From Pyrocephalus nanus (Eukaryota; Chordata; Aves; Passeriformes; Tyrannidae): DNA of 64,000 nucleotides. Below, one piece after another: positions 13,461 through 25,138 of the stretch (position 1 is its first letter; every line of letters begins with the position of its first letter). The stretch lies in NCBI GenBank assembly GCA_038380795.1, contig CM076267.1:19738001-19802000 (forward strand), given 5' to 3'. Made by a program: the position numbers and the translations under genes. The notes beneath the pieces are model-generated. The model was not told the origin of the DNA. It saw only the letters and a list, made by a program, of their open reading frames with translations, and searched no databases.

Positions 13461-13609
13461 CTCCCCCCGCGGGCAGCCCTGGCCAGGGTCTCACCGGGCT
13501 CTGTCCCGGCCCTGTCCCCGCCGATCGCCGCTCCCCCCGCGGGCAGCCCTGGCCAGGGTCTCACCGGGCTCTGTCCCGGCCCTGTCCCCGCCGATCGCCG
13601 CTCCCCCCG
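13461..13609. repeat. Perfect 70-bp tandem duplication in the CpG island
   Basis: The 70 bases at 13461-13530 are repeated exactly at 13531-13600, and the first nine bases start a third copy at 13601-13609. Each copy contains on the minus strand a good splice-donor match (CCCG followed by GTGAGA, with the exon side ending at 13495 or 13565). With no mismatch, it is either recent or an assembly artefact in GC-rich sequence. Confidence 0.95.
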
Positions 13610-13620
13610 GACCCACTGCC

Positions 13621-13626
13621 TTCAAA
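13621..13626 (-). promoter_or_regulatory. CHR element (TTTGAA), SPC25 promoter
   Basis: TTTGAA on the minus strand inside the CpG island, just upstream of the likely transcription start. CHR elements bind the DREAM and MuvB complexes and impose G2/M timing. It lies 10 bases from an E2F-like site and 60 from a CCAAT box, the usual order for late cell-cycle genes. Confidence 0.5.
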
Positions 13627-13636
13627 GCGCGCCGCC

Positions 13637-13646
13637 TTCCCGCGCC
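13637..13646 (-). promoter_or_regulatory. E2F-like site
   Basis: GGCGCGGGAA on the minus strand (TTCCCGCGCC on plus), a good match to the E2F consensus, located upstream of the CHR. Confidence 0.45.
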
Positions 13647-13686
13647 AACGGCCCGCGCGGCCCGCCCCGCAACAACCGCGCCGCTG

Positions 13687-13691
13687 ATTGG
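13687..13691 (-). promoter_or_regulatory. CCAAT box in the SPC25 promoter
   Basis: CCAAT on the minus strand (ATTGG on plus, context GCTGATTGGC), the form bound by NF-Y. It is oriented towards SPC25 and placed upstream of the E2F-like and CHR motifs. Confidence 0.45.
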
Positions 13692-13850
13692 CCCGGCCCG
13701 CCGGGACCCGCCCGCGCCGGGGCTGCGGTAACGCCGCGCGCGGGGGGCGGGGCCGCCGTGAGGGAGCTGGGAGGGAGCGATGGCGGCGGCGGCGGCTTGG
13801 CCGGGGAAAGCTGTGGGGATTGCCGGGGGTGCTGAGGGACAGCCTGCTCT

Positions 13851-16800
13851 GTGCTGAACAAATTGGGCGCTCTCTGGGGAGCGGGACGGTTCCACCTCGC
13901 TCCTCTGAAGTCGCAAGTTGTTTGCAGGGTCGGTTTTACTCACAGAGCATGGTCCTAAGTTTTGTGGGGCTCCTGAATTGCCTTTTAATTGCCCAGGCCT
14001 GAAATCTCTCGAGTGTGGATAACAACTGGCCCCTTAAGGTAGATCGTTCTGACGGGAGACTGACCCGCACCTTTTTGCTGTGAACAAACCCTGTCTTTGC
14101 CCAGTCAGACACTTGCCGTAAGCCTCTGTCATAGCGAATGTGCTCCTTTTGACACGCTGCCTAGTTTTTCCTCTAGTTTTTATTCCCTTTTGGCTTTTGA
14201 TAAGCACTAGTTTGTGATCCCAGGTAGCACCTTTCAGTTAATCATGAAGGTTACTTTTAATCACTTTGTTACCATAGCTAATGAATTTCTCATAGCTTCA
14301 CTTTTTGCCAGCCCTATTTGCATACGCTCAGAATAATATAAACTTAGTAAAACGTTGAGAATTTCTAAGAGAATTAATTGCCTCCTTCCCCCCAGTGGAC
14401 CTAGAGCAAAGGCTGAGCTGAGACCACCAACTACTAGTTGTGTTACTCTTGTATTATAAACTTGTATAAACACTTCTCTCTCACTGTATTCCTGTCTCAT
14501 TTGACTTGGACACCTCTTCTCTAGATTTCACAGTTTCCTCAGCATTAGTCTTAAAACTAATAGACCTCTCTTTCTTATCTGCTTCACACTTAAATGTACT
14601 GAGGTTGGGCCGGTTCAAGGATAGAGATTTGGGAAGAGGAAGAAGGAGAAGGAAGGGGAGAGGGAAGAAAGAGAGCTTATTGAAATATTCTTCTCTCTCT
14701 ATTAAAAAATTAAGGTGTATCTTCTCAGTGTTCCACTTGGAAAATATTTATACCTAGGAAAATAGCTGTCAGCTGTTGTATGCAGTGTCTGCTGGTGAAT
14801 TTAGTAAATTGCTCATTAATCCTTGTAGCTGGTCTAGTGCCAATGGAAGCACTGATACGGAAATTGCTATTGTTCAATTACCTAAGCATAATGTACCAGA
14901 AAGTTAGGCCCAGTACATAGGCCTCCATTAACAGATTTCAAAAAATGTTTGCTTTGATGGCTTTTCCTTCTCTTGCAAACATTTACTTAACAACATCTGA
15001 TATTATGTAATATTTGCTCTAATATGTAGGTGCAAGGGAGCTGTAAACATTTTATCCTCCCTCCAATGGATCATCAGCATGATTCTTGTTTCTACATTAT
15101 TACCAAGAATATATAAAGTCTCTAGTTTTGTATGTCTTGGAAAATAAAATAAATTGAGACGTTATCAGTAAATTAAAAACTCTTTATATGAACAGATGGC
15201 ATTTTAAAGGTTTTCAGCTTGTACTAGGAACTAATTTGATTATGTGAAGGCCAAACCTTGATTCTACAATCTCAAAACAGGACCAAAAAAAGTAAGTGCA
15301 TACACTTTCTGACCATTTTGTATAGATCACTAGTTTTCCTTGCAGTTCTACATGCTTAACTACAGCAAATAGTTTTATTTCATATGTTATCTCAAATGAC
15401 TTTGAAGTGCTACAGAAGCATTTTGCAGGTCTTTGCATAGAAAAGGACAAGGAGAAAGTCTATTGAGGAAGAATTTCTCCTTTGTTCATTTAAACAAGTT
15501 ATTCAATACAGTATTTCAAGACATGTTTTGCCATCTTTTCTGGTTATTAGAGCTTGGAAAGTCTTTAGTGTCTCAGACTTTCATTGGTTGTGAAATTCCA
15601 CAGGCAGGACAAGAAATGACTGGCATGTCAGTTTTGGATTGCCTCTTGGATGGAGCAGGATCATGAATGAGTCCAGGTACAATGAGAACTGTCTCTCTCA
15701 CACAAACCTGCTTACCTATTCCAAAAAGTCCCTGCTTTCTGCTTTGCAGATTGTGGATTTCTTGCGGTTTCTTAAACATCATTTAAAAATATGACTCCTC
15801 TGGTGAGGATGCAGGAGCTTTTGAAACCCTCAGAAAGAATGTAGGAGAAAATGAAAGCTTTTTTATGTTAGCTGTTATCTTCATTAGGTCTAAGGTGTTT
15901 ATCTTCTACCTAAGCAGAAAGATAATCAGTAGCATAAGAATCAGCAGGAAAATCCTGAAAATTAGTATCAGGAGGCCTTCAACACTTAGACTAAAAGAGA
16001 TTACTTTACTGAAACAAGGCCAGGACATACCTTAAAACATATTGACAAAGTTTCTGGAGAACAAAGTGCCTGAGTGGTTCTGTCTGAAGAGGAGTTCAGC
16101 CTGAGCAGATGCATCATATCCCAGTGGATAGATAACATGGGTGGGTGGGTTTATATTTGTAAATATAACAAACATGCAAAAAGTTATTGCAATGATCCTG
16201 CACATCCTGTGTCAGAGAGGCAACTTTTGTGATACTATTGAGTAACTATGGTGCCATTAAAGAGGGCCTGTAAAGGGATCTACGTTATTACTTGGTAGAC
16301 ACTCCTTAAAGGACATGAAATTGTATCTTGATGGAAACTTTTTTACTGCAAAATATTTTTTCCTACTAGAACGATAGTTATTTCGACTTAGCAACTGTGA
16401 TGAGTTTAAGTACTAAAAGAAAGATTGTTGTTATTCATCTACCAACTGACTTAACATTTACACTCAAGTTTAAAGCTAATTATTGTTTCTAAACTAGATT
16501 GAAAAAGAGAGGAAAAACTTAGATTCTCCACATTTTTCCATACTAAACCCAGGCATGTATAAAAGAGTGATTTTTATTGTTGTTATTGTAAGTCTTACTT
16601 GTCTTTAAAGGCAAGATACTTTTGCAGTAAAAAAATGTAGCCAAAGGACACTTTCTTTAGTAATAAGGTATAAAGAGTTATTTGAGATAGATATTTCTAT
16701 ACAAGTGCAATCTTGAAAAAGAACTGGGAGAGAGAAAATTATTTCCATCTGTTCTTTTATATGACAATTGCCTTGCCATACACTGTGGAAAGCAGTAAAC

Positions 16801-18435
16801 TATAAGGTTTAGAAAGAAACAAACCTCCTCAAATATTTTCAGCTAAAAAGCTTGGAAATATTTATTGTTGAAATATCCTGAAATTTTGCTTTTGGAATGG
16901 TTTTCCTTGAAATCAGATGATACCAGTTGAAGTGAGTAATTCAGTCAATGTAGAGAAAAAATATAGTTATTCAGAAACAGTGCATAGAATTTTAAATTTC
17001 TTTTTAATTTTAAGGTTTTCTGTTAAGCTCAATGCAACTGGTATCAATAAATATATAGGATTTAAAACTGCTAAAAAGTTTCTAAAACCAGACTATTAAT
17101 AGGTAAAGTAAATGTGAGTGAAGTAAATGTGAGATTGTGTCAGGAGGAGAGGTCTTCTAAGTCCATTTAATTGTCACGCCTTATTTATTAAATCTACTTA
17201 ATGTTTCCATGTGACTTCCCTGACCACACATCATAAAGCCCTGGTAAGCCATTAAGTCTCTCTTCAGCACAACCAGTTAAGTAGTTCATATCTCTGTCTC
17301 CACAACTTCTGCAGTTGAGGTTGAAGTGCCATGGAGAGAGCAGTAGGGAAGCGTGCAGTGCATATATAGAGCTGCTTTCATCTTCGGGCTCTAATTGTTT
17401 CAGATTCATAGATAATCTTTGAGAGAAGATACGATTATACCGGAATATTAGAGTCTGATAAAGACCTTAAAATTTTCCTCTTGCTATTCTGATAATATCA
17501 GAAGATGGTATCATCAGGCTTTTAGTATCCATTTAATATCTAGTGCAAAAAGTTTTTTTTATCTAGCCACCTCATGAATTAATGTAATCTTTTCTTGTGC
17601 TACACTTATTGGTACTAATATTGATAAATCTGATGTGCTAATATATTATCTGCTGTAATCTTTTAGAATCCTGCTATATGGAAGAATCTGTTTCCTCTTG
17701 GCTGTTTGCCCTAGAGAACCAAAATGCTTCACTTGGGAATACTTCAGGAAAATACTCATAATCATCTGTTCCCAACCTTGCTCTGGTTTGCAAAGCAGGT
17801 CTCTTTTCTGCATGAGACTGGGCAGTCAGAAGTGGGGCTGTAGCTCCTGGAAAAGCTGTGTAGCACAAGAATGGTGGTACCAAATGATGACTCAGAGACT
17901 AAGCTTCATCTGCATTGTGCCCTGGCTTAACAGGCCTCTTGTGTGAAGGAAACAATTGTTTTTCAGTGTTTTAAGAATATTGCTTCTTTAAAAATAAATC
18001 TGTAGCTCAACAGCCTCATTGATGTATGGATGCTGGTTGTATTTTCTGTGACTGAAAAATGTGTTGTCAAAGTATGAGTAGCAGCATGGTAGCCAAGTTC
18101 TATTTCAAAGTGAAATGTACAGCTTTAATGACAGTTCTGCAAAGATCAGTTATTTGTGTATTCTTTCTATCCTTTATGCAGGCAACACTTAATGAAGTAC
18201 ACACATTACTAATGTCCATCCTGCAGAGAAATGAACTGTGAAAAAATTTAAGCAAACATGTTCCAACTGTGCATACAAAGGATTACATAAGTCACACATT
18301 ATGTTTCCACAAAACTTTCCCCACAATTTGCTGCTGCTCAGCATGTACTTCACTTAGCTTCCTCTAATTAAAATTTGCAAACAGAAAAGCTTTCCAGGGC
18401 TAAGAGACTCATGTGCTTTCCCAGAGTTTTGGAGC
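13851..18435. other. SPC25-G6PC2 intergenic region
   Basis: No coding exon recognised. A purine-only tract (about 14631-14675, GA-rich) and a 15-bp direct repeat (AGTAAATGTGAGTGA type, about 17105-17134) are the only local structures noticed. The region separates the two divergent genes and could hold islet enhancers for G6PC2, but I cannot point to one. Confidence 0.5.
14631..14675 (+). repeat. GA-rich purine tract
   Basis: About 45 consecutive purines made of AGAAGG and GGAAG-like units. A low-complexity homopurine tract with no sign of coding function. Confidence 0.7.
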
Positions 18436-18441
18436 CACGTG
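18436..18441 (+). promoter_or_regulatory. CACGTG E-box upstream of G6PC2
   Basis: Palindromic CACGTG about 35 bases upstream of the G6PC2 TATA box. E-boxes bound by USF and NeuroD are known to matter for mammalian G6PC2 (IGRP) expression in islet cells; that this copy is used is inference from its position. Confidence 0.4.
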
Positions 18442-18476
18442 TTTCAAGAATGGCTGGGTACACCACACCAATATAA

Positions 18477-18483
18477 TATAAAG
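18477..18483 (+). promoter_or_regulatory. TATA box of G6PC2
   Basis: TATAAAG about 127 bases upstream of the G6PC2 start codon, implying a transcription start near 18505-18510 and a 5' UTR of about 100 bases. There is no CpG island here, in keeping with a tissue-restricted TATA promoter. Confidence 0.5.
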
Positions 18484-18603
18484 GCAACGTCAATCACCTT
18501 CTCTCACTTTTTAATAGCTCCCCTCCATGGTTCTCATTCTCTCAGTAGAAACTAAAGATTAAAGGAACTTTACTATATTTCAAGTACAGTTTAATCCCTT
18601 AAG

Positions 18604-18821
18604 ATGGATCTCCTTCATAGCAATGGCGTGCTTATCATTCAGCATTTACAGAGGGACTACAGGGCTTACCAGGATTTCCTTAATTTTATGTCACATGTTG
18701 GTGATCCGCGGAATATATTCTCAATTTATTTTCCTCTTTGGTTTCAGCTCAACCAAGTTGTTGGTACTAAAATGATATGGGTGGCAGTCATTGGTGATTG
18801 GTTCAACCTCATATTTAAATG
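18604..18821 (+). CDS. G6PC2: G6PC2 exon 1 (residues 1-72)
   Basis: Starts [20 protein letters not shown], almost the human N-terminus, and ends at a GTAAGA donor within the Trp73 codon. Contains the first membrane segments and Lys72 of the active site. Confidence 0.95.
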
Positions 18822-21800
18822 GTAAGAAGTTGGATTTCTTTTAAAATTTGGTATTTTTAATGATAGTTATTATATGTGCCTCAAGTTTAGAAAACTATCT
18901 GTGAATAATGTACTAGTAGATTTTCCCCTGTAATTATAAAAGAGGAATTCACAATGCAGGTATTTTAAGATATGTTTGAAATGACATTGTGATAAGACAA
19001 GAAGAACCTGTAGAACTATTATAGAATAGTTTTGGCAATATAGCTCTTCATAGTCTTTATAAGATTATAATGTTTTGCTGAGGCCTTACAAAAAAATATT
19101 TTCATTGAGTTTCTGCTTTATTTTATTTTATTTTTTTGTCAGGATTTTATTTGGCCATCGCCCATACTGGTGGGTGCAAGAAACAATGATTTATCCTAAT
19201 CAATCAAGCCCATGCCTTGAGCAGTTTCCTATAACATGTGAAACTGGACCAGGTAAGAAATGTTGGAGATTACATTGGTACATTTAGTAGGGATAGTGGT
19301 TTTGAGGGAGAGAGGATGTGACTTATGAAGGTCTTACATGATGTACAAACCTCAGAGCTCATGTATAAAATAACACCAAAAAAAAAACAAACCCAAAAAA
19401 ACAAACAAACAAAAAAACCAAAACAAACAAAACAAAAAACAGAAAAAAAGGAAAAATACAATGTGACTGGTGTTTGATTGCTGTATGACAAAATGTTTAC
19501 TTCATTGCCTTTAAATAGTGCAAAGGAGGGGCATTTACTGTAAAAATAACTACTAGTAGAATGAACCAGCATATTGGAAAGTAATTTTCACAAAACTTGT
19601 GAAATACATTGTTTAATATGTTCCAAAACAGAGCACAGGGCTGTTGAGTTTGAGGTCCGGTGCACTGTTGCAAGAAATATTCAAACCCCAAAAACTAGCA
19701 GGTGGTTCAGTGTAAATAACAATAGTATCAATAATTGCTGATGTAATGTATCATGAGTGGAAAAGGTAGCCACTCTTCCCAGAACCAGACACTGACACTA
19801 AATGTGTGTGGGACTATGTGTACAAATATATGGGGGAAAATTATTTTTAAAATGTACCTTTTCTATGTGTTTTCACTTTTCATGTCCTGTTGTATTTTCT
19901 GTGAAACTCAAATGCAAAACCGCTGAAGTCAAATGAACTTTTGCAACCCTAGTATGTGAAATAAGGTGAATTTGCTTTGAGCCAACTGACTGAATTTAGT
20001 TTAATTCATTGTGCAAGAAAATATTGACTGTGGAAATTATTGTGCTTTGCACCTCGTCAACGCCACTGCAAGCTTTAAAGCAATTTGCATAGGTGTATTT
20101 TGTTAACAATATCCTGCATTACATTCCACTGTAATTGTGAACAAGAAGTTTGAGCCCTTGTATGAGGCAGAGTTTAATAATGCCTGGTCTGTATGTAATC
20201 TGCAGTCTCCTTCAAGTGAATTCATTTGGGACCTAACCCAAAGTATTAAAGTACTTCAGGTCTTTCCAAAAGCCTTCAGAACTGAGCCCATTCAGCACCA
20301 CGTAGTTCCAAGTCATGGCTAAGGAGCCAGTCAGTGTTTTCATTCTGTTCATTGAACCAGAAGGTCTTTCTTCTTGTTACTTTCTTCCTGAAGTAACAAG
20401 TCATTGCTATTTCTGTCCAGTGGGTACAACTGTCATATTGATTCCTTCTTTGCACTTACAAGGACCACACTTACCCCCACCTCCAGATTTGTCCTGAACT
20501 ATTGACAATATCTGTCACTGACCTGCTCCTCATTAACAAGAGGAGGTGCAGTCAGTGCAGCTGTTAAGCACACACAGTTGTTGCGTGAGCTTACATGGTA
20601 CTTCACACGCTTTTTAAATATGCAATTTATATTAAAAGAATAGAGGAGCAGCCACAGACATGAGAAAAGCAGATCCAAATATTACTAGGATAGCGTGAAC
20701 CCCAAACTCCATGGCTCAGCAAGAGGGAAAACTGTGGGAACTGTTTATATGACTACATGGCAAGCCTAGGACCTGAATTTGGTTTGTACTTCTGGAATTA
20801 GCTGAACTAAAACCCTACTGCCATTTTTTCTCTGGTATTTTTAAGGCTTTAAGAAAATAAACCTTAGGGTGAAGTTTATGCTGTTTCTAGTAGGTAATTT
20901 GCAGATGAACTATGAAACATTATTCCTAGATGACATTTTCCTAAAAGACAAAAAAGAGGAGCTTTCCCAATGCTGACAGACAACATTATGGTTTCCTTAT
21001 CAGTGACATTTGTTCTGTTGAGAGGTTTAGGAGTGCACATCTGTTAGGTAATTAACAAAAGAGCTGGTAGAGTGACTCTAAAGATGCTGGCAAGCAGAAT
21101 AGCAAAAATGAGTGCAGGGAGTCAGAAATCATAGTGCTTGTCCTAGGCAGTCCTGCTTTGCTACTTCACTGAAATATCCTTTTGCTCTACACACTGCTAT
21201 ATAGTTCTGGATCATAACCCTTTCTTGACCCAAAATTATTTCTTCTGACAGTGAAATAATCCTGTCCCTTTTACTTACTTTGTCTCCACAGAAAGCCAAG
21301 CTGTAAAAATACAGGATTGACAGATTCCAGTGATCTGATTAGCTCTCTTTCCCTATTTCAATTTGTTGAATGTAAACTTGGTGAATAGGAGAAGTGACAG
21401 AGTAATTTTAGGAATCATTTCCCTTGCATCATGCCAGCATACTTTGTTTTTTGGTGATTTTCACAGTTGTAGGAACTTTTCTGAGGTTTCATATTGTTTC
21501 CAGTAAAAATAAAATTTGATTTGTTAAATTAAAACAAATTGCACACAAATTATTATAACCTGGACTAAAAGGAAATTACTGTTGATCTCTATATGACTGT
21601 GTTTCCTGTTACAGACAGGGGACTGTGGGTACAGCATTTGGTTGGATATGTTACAGCATCATTTCATGTGCCAGTTTCACTGATACTCTATTTTCAAGCT
21701 AATTGATATGTATGACATTTTAAAATTTATAAATCAAACTAAAGTATAAAAACACAGTTCTTCCATCATGCTTGAGATACATTTCTAAATTTATTACAAA

Positions 21801-24800
21801 CTACCCAAAATGTTAATTACCTGGATTGTGATATTATTAATGAGACACAGATCCCAATTGTTCACACCATAATAATTGTGGAAGCAGATCAAAGGCAGTT
21901 TGGACAGGCCATGTAAAGTTACACTGGTAGTTTAGTTTAGAATGTTACAAAGAGCTAAATCTCTGTTGCTCCCCTTAATTATGAGGAGGCCCATTCAAAC
22001 CCTTTCTCATCTGATCCTCACATATAACTTCTACATTCCATGCTACAGAGTAAGAGAGTCCTAGATGCCTTTTTCTTTTTTTAAATCACAATCCAAATCT
22101 AAATAATGGGAAAATGCTATGCTTTCCAATCAAGATTCCACCTCACACTAATATAAGATGGTTAAGCTGTTACCTACTTGATTTCAGGCAAATATGGCTT
22201 CCCTATAGATGAGAAATTCATATTGAGAAAATTAAATTTTGCAAAGCAGTTGACATTCTTTCAGCCTTTGTTAGCCATTTCCTTTCTAAATGATTGGATG
22301 CCTGAGTAACTGCCGGTTGACATTTTCTATATGACAAATGCTTCAGCCATCATTCTTAAGCTGAATATTTCCTTTTTGTTTTCACTAGGAAGCCCATCTG
22401 GACATGCCATGGGATCATCCTGCGTCTGGTATGTAATGGTCACTGCAGCACTTAGCTACACAGTTAGATGGAAAGATAAATTAGCTGTTACTCTTCACAG
22501 GTCAGTGTCTTTCCATTCCTCTAACTCATACAGATAATTCCTTATATACATGCTGTGTTTTTAATGGACCTAATTTAAACAAATAGTCATCGTCTGTTCT
22601 ATCCAGTTTGTAAAAAAAAAAAAAATAGCAGTCCTTTATTATGATCTGCCTCAGCTAAAGAAAAAGTATATTAAGGGGATTTAGCTATTTATATATGTCC
22701 TTCTTCATTAAATTACCATCATTGCATACAATATCTCTGAATCAGCTCCTATTAAAGGTTGTATCACCTCTTCAGCATTGGAAATTTTTAATTCTATTAA
22801 TTGTCATTATGTATTGCATCTTTTAGTTAGTACATAAATTTACTGCTTCGATGTTCATCCTTCTTAGCCCATTTTAAAGCAAATGCACATAATGTTGACA
22901 CAGTTCACTGTAGTGTTACTCAGCTCTGCAGGAAAGTCTCGTAATTGCTGTCAAGCCTGACAAGGTTGTTCCCACATTATGTAAATTTTATCATGACATA
23001 ATTGAACTTTTACATTTAGGTATGGCTTCACAATGAGAAATATGCTGAGGCTACTAGTGCTAATTTAACCTGCCATGCATGGCTTTCATCCCTAAAGCCA
23101 CAATGGTGTCTTGGACCTGAAACTGCTGGGGTCTCTTCCTGTAACCACTCTTGATAATGTTTAAGTACTGACATCCAGGTTTTAATCATCTGATTCTAAA
23201 CTGCTTTACTTGGTAAATCTCTGCCTGGTAAAAATATCAGCCTGACACAATGGGCTTGGGATAAATTAGTAGATGAAATAGTTTGTCTTAATTTTTAATA
23301 ATTTTCCTTTTCTCTCTTAGACTGACATGGTCATTCCTCTGGAGTATTTTTTGGATTATCCAGATCAGTGTGTGCATCTCAAGAGTATTCATAGCAACAC
23401 ATTTCCCTCATCAAGTTATTCTTGGAGTATTTGCTGGTAATACTGTTATTTTTTCTTTTCTTTTTAACATGTTTGCAAAGTCTCAAAAAAATGAAGTATG
23501 AGAAAAGACAAGAGATTTTTAGTAGTGCTATTCATCTTGCAGCCCTGGTGGTGTTCTCCACTGTCTGGAAGGCCAAGGATTTGATTATTATCTAAAGGTC
23601 TAAAGCTAAAATTTGCAAGGTTAGAATGTGCCTGCTGCCTTTGTAATTCACACAGTGAAGGGAGTGAGCTTTTGTCCACTTGCCAGTTGATGCTGAAGTG
23701 TGTTATGTCCACACTGCCTCAGACTAGCTCTGATTGATTTGTAGTGGCTGCATCCAATCTTTGACTGTGCTGCCTGTGTGGAAGAGATCAGAGAGGAAGT
23801 TGTTCCTATATGGCTCTGATCTTTCATCTCAGGAGGAAGGTATTTAGGTCACTTCAAGTGGTGTCCAGGTGCAAACTGGCATGTGTGCAGTGTGGAAAAG
23901 TAAGGGGCCAGAGACCTGGGGCAAAATAGAGAAAAAGGTGAATCAGCAGTAAAAACTCCCCAAAGTGATTTAAGAAGCTGAAGGACATTTTTCAGAGTTA
24001 CTTAAGCATGTTGCAAATTGGTATTCAGGGAGTTCAAACTATGAACAATCTCTCTAGTATCTATCTGATTTTATGGAGGACTACCGAAGCGTTGAGCAGG
24101 AGCTGCCCTGCTCCTGTTCTCTTTCATGGATGCAGTCAGCCTGGGCAGCCCTGGCTAACAGCTTTCCTTCTTCACAACCAGGATAAAATGAGTACAAGAG
24201 AAGATAAGTGTGTTCTGTGTCTTTTCCCTCAACACTCAAAGCCTGTGTGGGAACTGGTGTTGAATTCTGCATTGCTGGAGCCAGTCTTTGAGTGAGGGAT
24301 TCTTTTGGAAAAGGAATGTTCCAGTTTACATCTAATATTTGATAGGTTGTTATCTGGGAGATGCAGTCAGGCCTTAAGGTATGCCTCATATCAAAACCAT
24401 GTAGTGCTTGGTATTTAATTTCTTTTATCTAAATTGGCAGTCTTGAGTGGAAGAAAAGGGTTTGTAATGGATTACAGAAGTGGTAAATTGTGTGTATGTG
24501 TATATATACACATAGATATGAAAGACATATTCTTCTGTCTTCAAAAGTCAAATTCTACAGGCACACTGTAGAAAGTGCTTCTTCAAAGTGTGTTGTTCCC
24601 TGTAACACTGAGTTTCTAATCCACAGGCATTCTTGTGGCAGAAGCATTTGAGCATACCCCTGCTATTCAGACCGCGAGCTTGAGAATGTACATCAAGACA
24701 AACTTGTTTCTTTTCATCTTTGCCCTTGGGTTTTATCTATCCCTCAAACTTCTTGATATTGACTTGTTATGGTCTGTTCCAAAGGCCAAGAAGTGGTGTG

Positions 24801-25138
24801 CCAACCCAGAGTGGATAAACATTGACACAACTCCATTTGCTGGACTGGTGAGGAATTTAGGGGCACTCTTTGGTTTAGGTCTTGGAATTAATTCTGAAAT
24901 GTTCATCACAAGCTGCAAAGGTAAAAACAGCTGCAAGCTAAGTTTCCGCATGTTGTGTATAGCTGCTTCTTTAGCTACACTGCAGCTGTATAATTTCGTT
25001 AAGATACCTACTCATACTGAGTATTTGTTCTATATTCTCTCCTTCTGTAAGAGCGCAGCTATGCCTCTGACTGTAGTTGCCTTGGTTCCATACTGTGTCC
25101 ACTCGTTAATGAAGACAACTGAAAAGAAACTTAATTAG
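18604..25138 (+). CDS. G6PC2: G6PC2, islet-type glucose-6-phosphatase catalytic subunit
   Basis: Multi-pass ER membrane phosphatase that hydrolyses glucose-6-phosphate to glucose in the lumen; in mammals it is pancreatic-islet restricted and opposes glucokinase. Five exons (18604-18821, 19143-19252, 22389-22500, 23321-23436, 24627-25138) join to 1068 nt, 355 residues plus TAG, the same length as human, with all GT-AG introns. The phosphatase motif is complete: K72 and R79 (FKWILFGHRP), H115 (SPSGHAMG), R168 and H174 ([14 protein letters not shown]); H174 is the expected phospho-His nucleophile. The sequence is close to human throughout, and TETCEGPG-like loops follow it (PCLEQFP, CETGP). It ends in KKLN, a KKxx ER-retrieval signal. 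G6PC1 and G6PC3 fit less well. It appears intact. Confidence 0.97.
19143..19252 (+). CDS. G6PC2: G6PC2 exon 2 (residues 73-109)
   Basis: 110-nt exon after a TTTTTGTCAG acceptor, ending at GTAAGA. Encodes [14 protein letters not shown] with catalytic Arg79, then the lumenal loop SSPCLEQFP and CETGP. Confidence 0.95.
19377..19457 (+). repeat. A-rich low-complexity block
   Basis: About 80 bases of A-runs broken by CAAA and CCAAA units in G6PC2 intron 2, with no flanking element recognised. It might be a decayed retroposon tail or slippage product. Confidence 0.7.
22389..22500 (+). CDS. G6PC2: G6PC2 exon 3 (residues 110-146)
   Basis: 112-nt exon after a TTCACTAG acceptor, ending at GTCAGT. Encodes [20 protein letters not shown] with catalytic His115. 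In mammals this exon can be skipped, giving an inactive form; nothing here tells whether that happens in this species. Confidence 0.94.
23321..23436 (+). CDS. G6PC2: G6PC2 exon 4 (residues 147-185)
   Basis: 116-nt exon after a CTCTTAG acceptor, ending at GTAATA. Encodes a Trp-rich membrane helix ([14 protein letters not shown]) and the catalytic [19 protein letters not shown], with Arg168 and His174. Confidence 0.95.
24495..24514. repeat. Perfect 20-bp palindrome
   Basis: TATGTGTATA followed by its exact reverse complement, within a short TG/TA-rich stretch of the last G6PC2 intron. It can form a small cruciform; probably a by-product of an alternating purine-pyrimidine microsatellite. Confidence 0.7.
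24627..25138 (+). CDS. G6PC2: G6PC2 exon 5 (residues 186-355 and stop)
   Basis: 512-nt terminal coding exon after a TCCACAG acceptor. Encodes [17 protein letters not shown], the [18 protein letters not shown] loop, [17 protein letters not shown] and the last membrane helices, ending in the dilysine tail KKLN and TAG at 25136-25138. Confidence 0.97.

Larger units (their letters stand above)
13180..13850. promoter_or_regulatory. CpG island, SPC25 promoter
   Basis: About 670 bases that are strongly GC-rich and CpG-dense, against an AT-rich background on both sides. It begins about 30 bases upstream (minus strand) of the SPC25 start codon. It holds a GC box (GGGGCGGGGC, 13744-13753), an inverted CCAAT box, an E2F-like site, a CHR element and a 70-bp tandem duplication. 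The long frames seen here on both strands are explained by low stop-codon density in GC-rich DNA. Plus-strand (divergent) transcription is possible but not shown. Confidence 0.8.

Noticed and set aside
13158..13943. Long reading frames on both strands of the CpG island (up to 225 codons)
   Set aside because: They are Pro/Arg/Gly/Ala-rich, overlap on opposite strands, span the tandem duplication and are expected by chance where stop codons are rare. They carry no domain and coincide with the SPC25 promoter.
24008..24389. 95- and 102-codon frames in the last G6PC2 intron
   Set aside because: They lie on opposite strands inside an intron, with no domain and no splice support.
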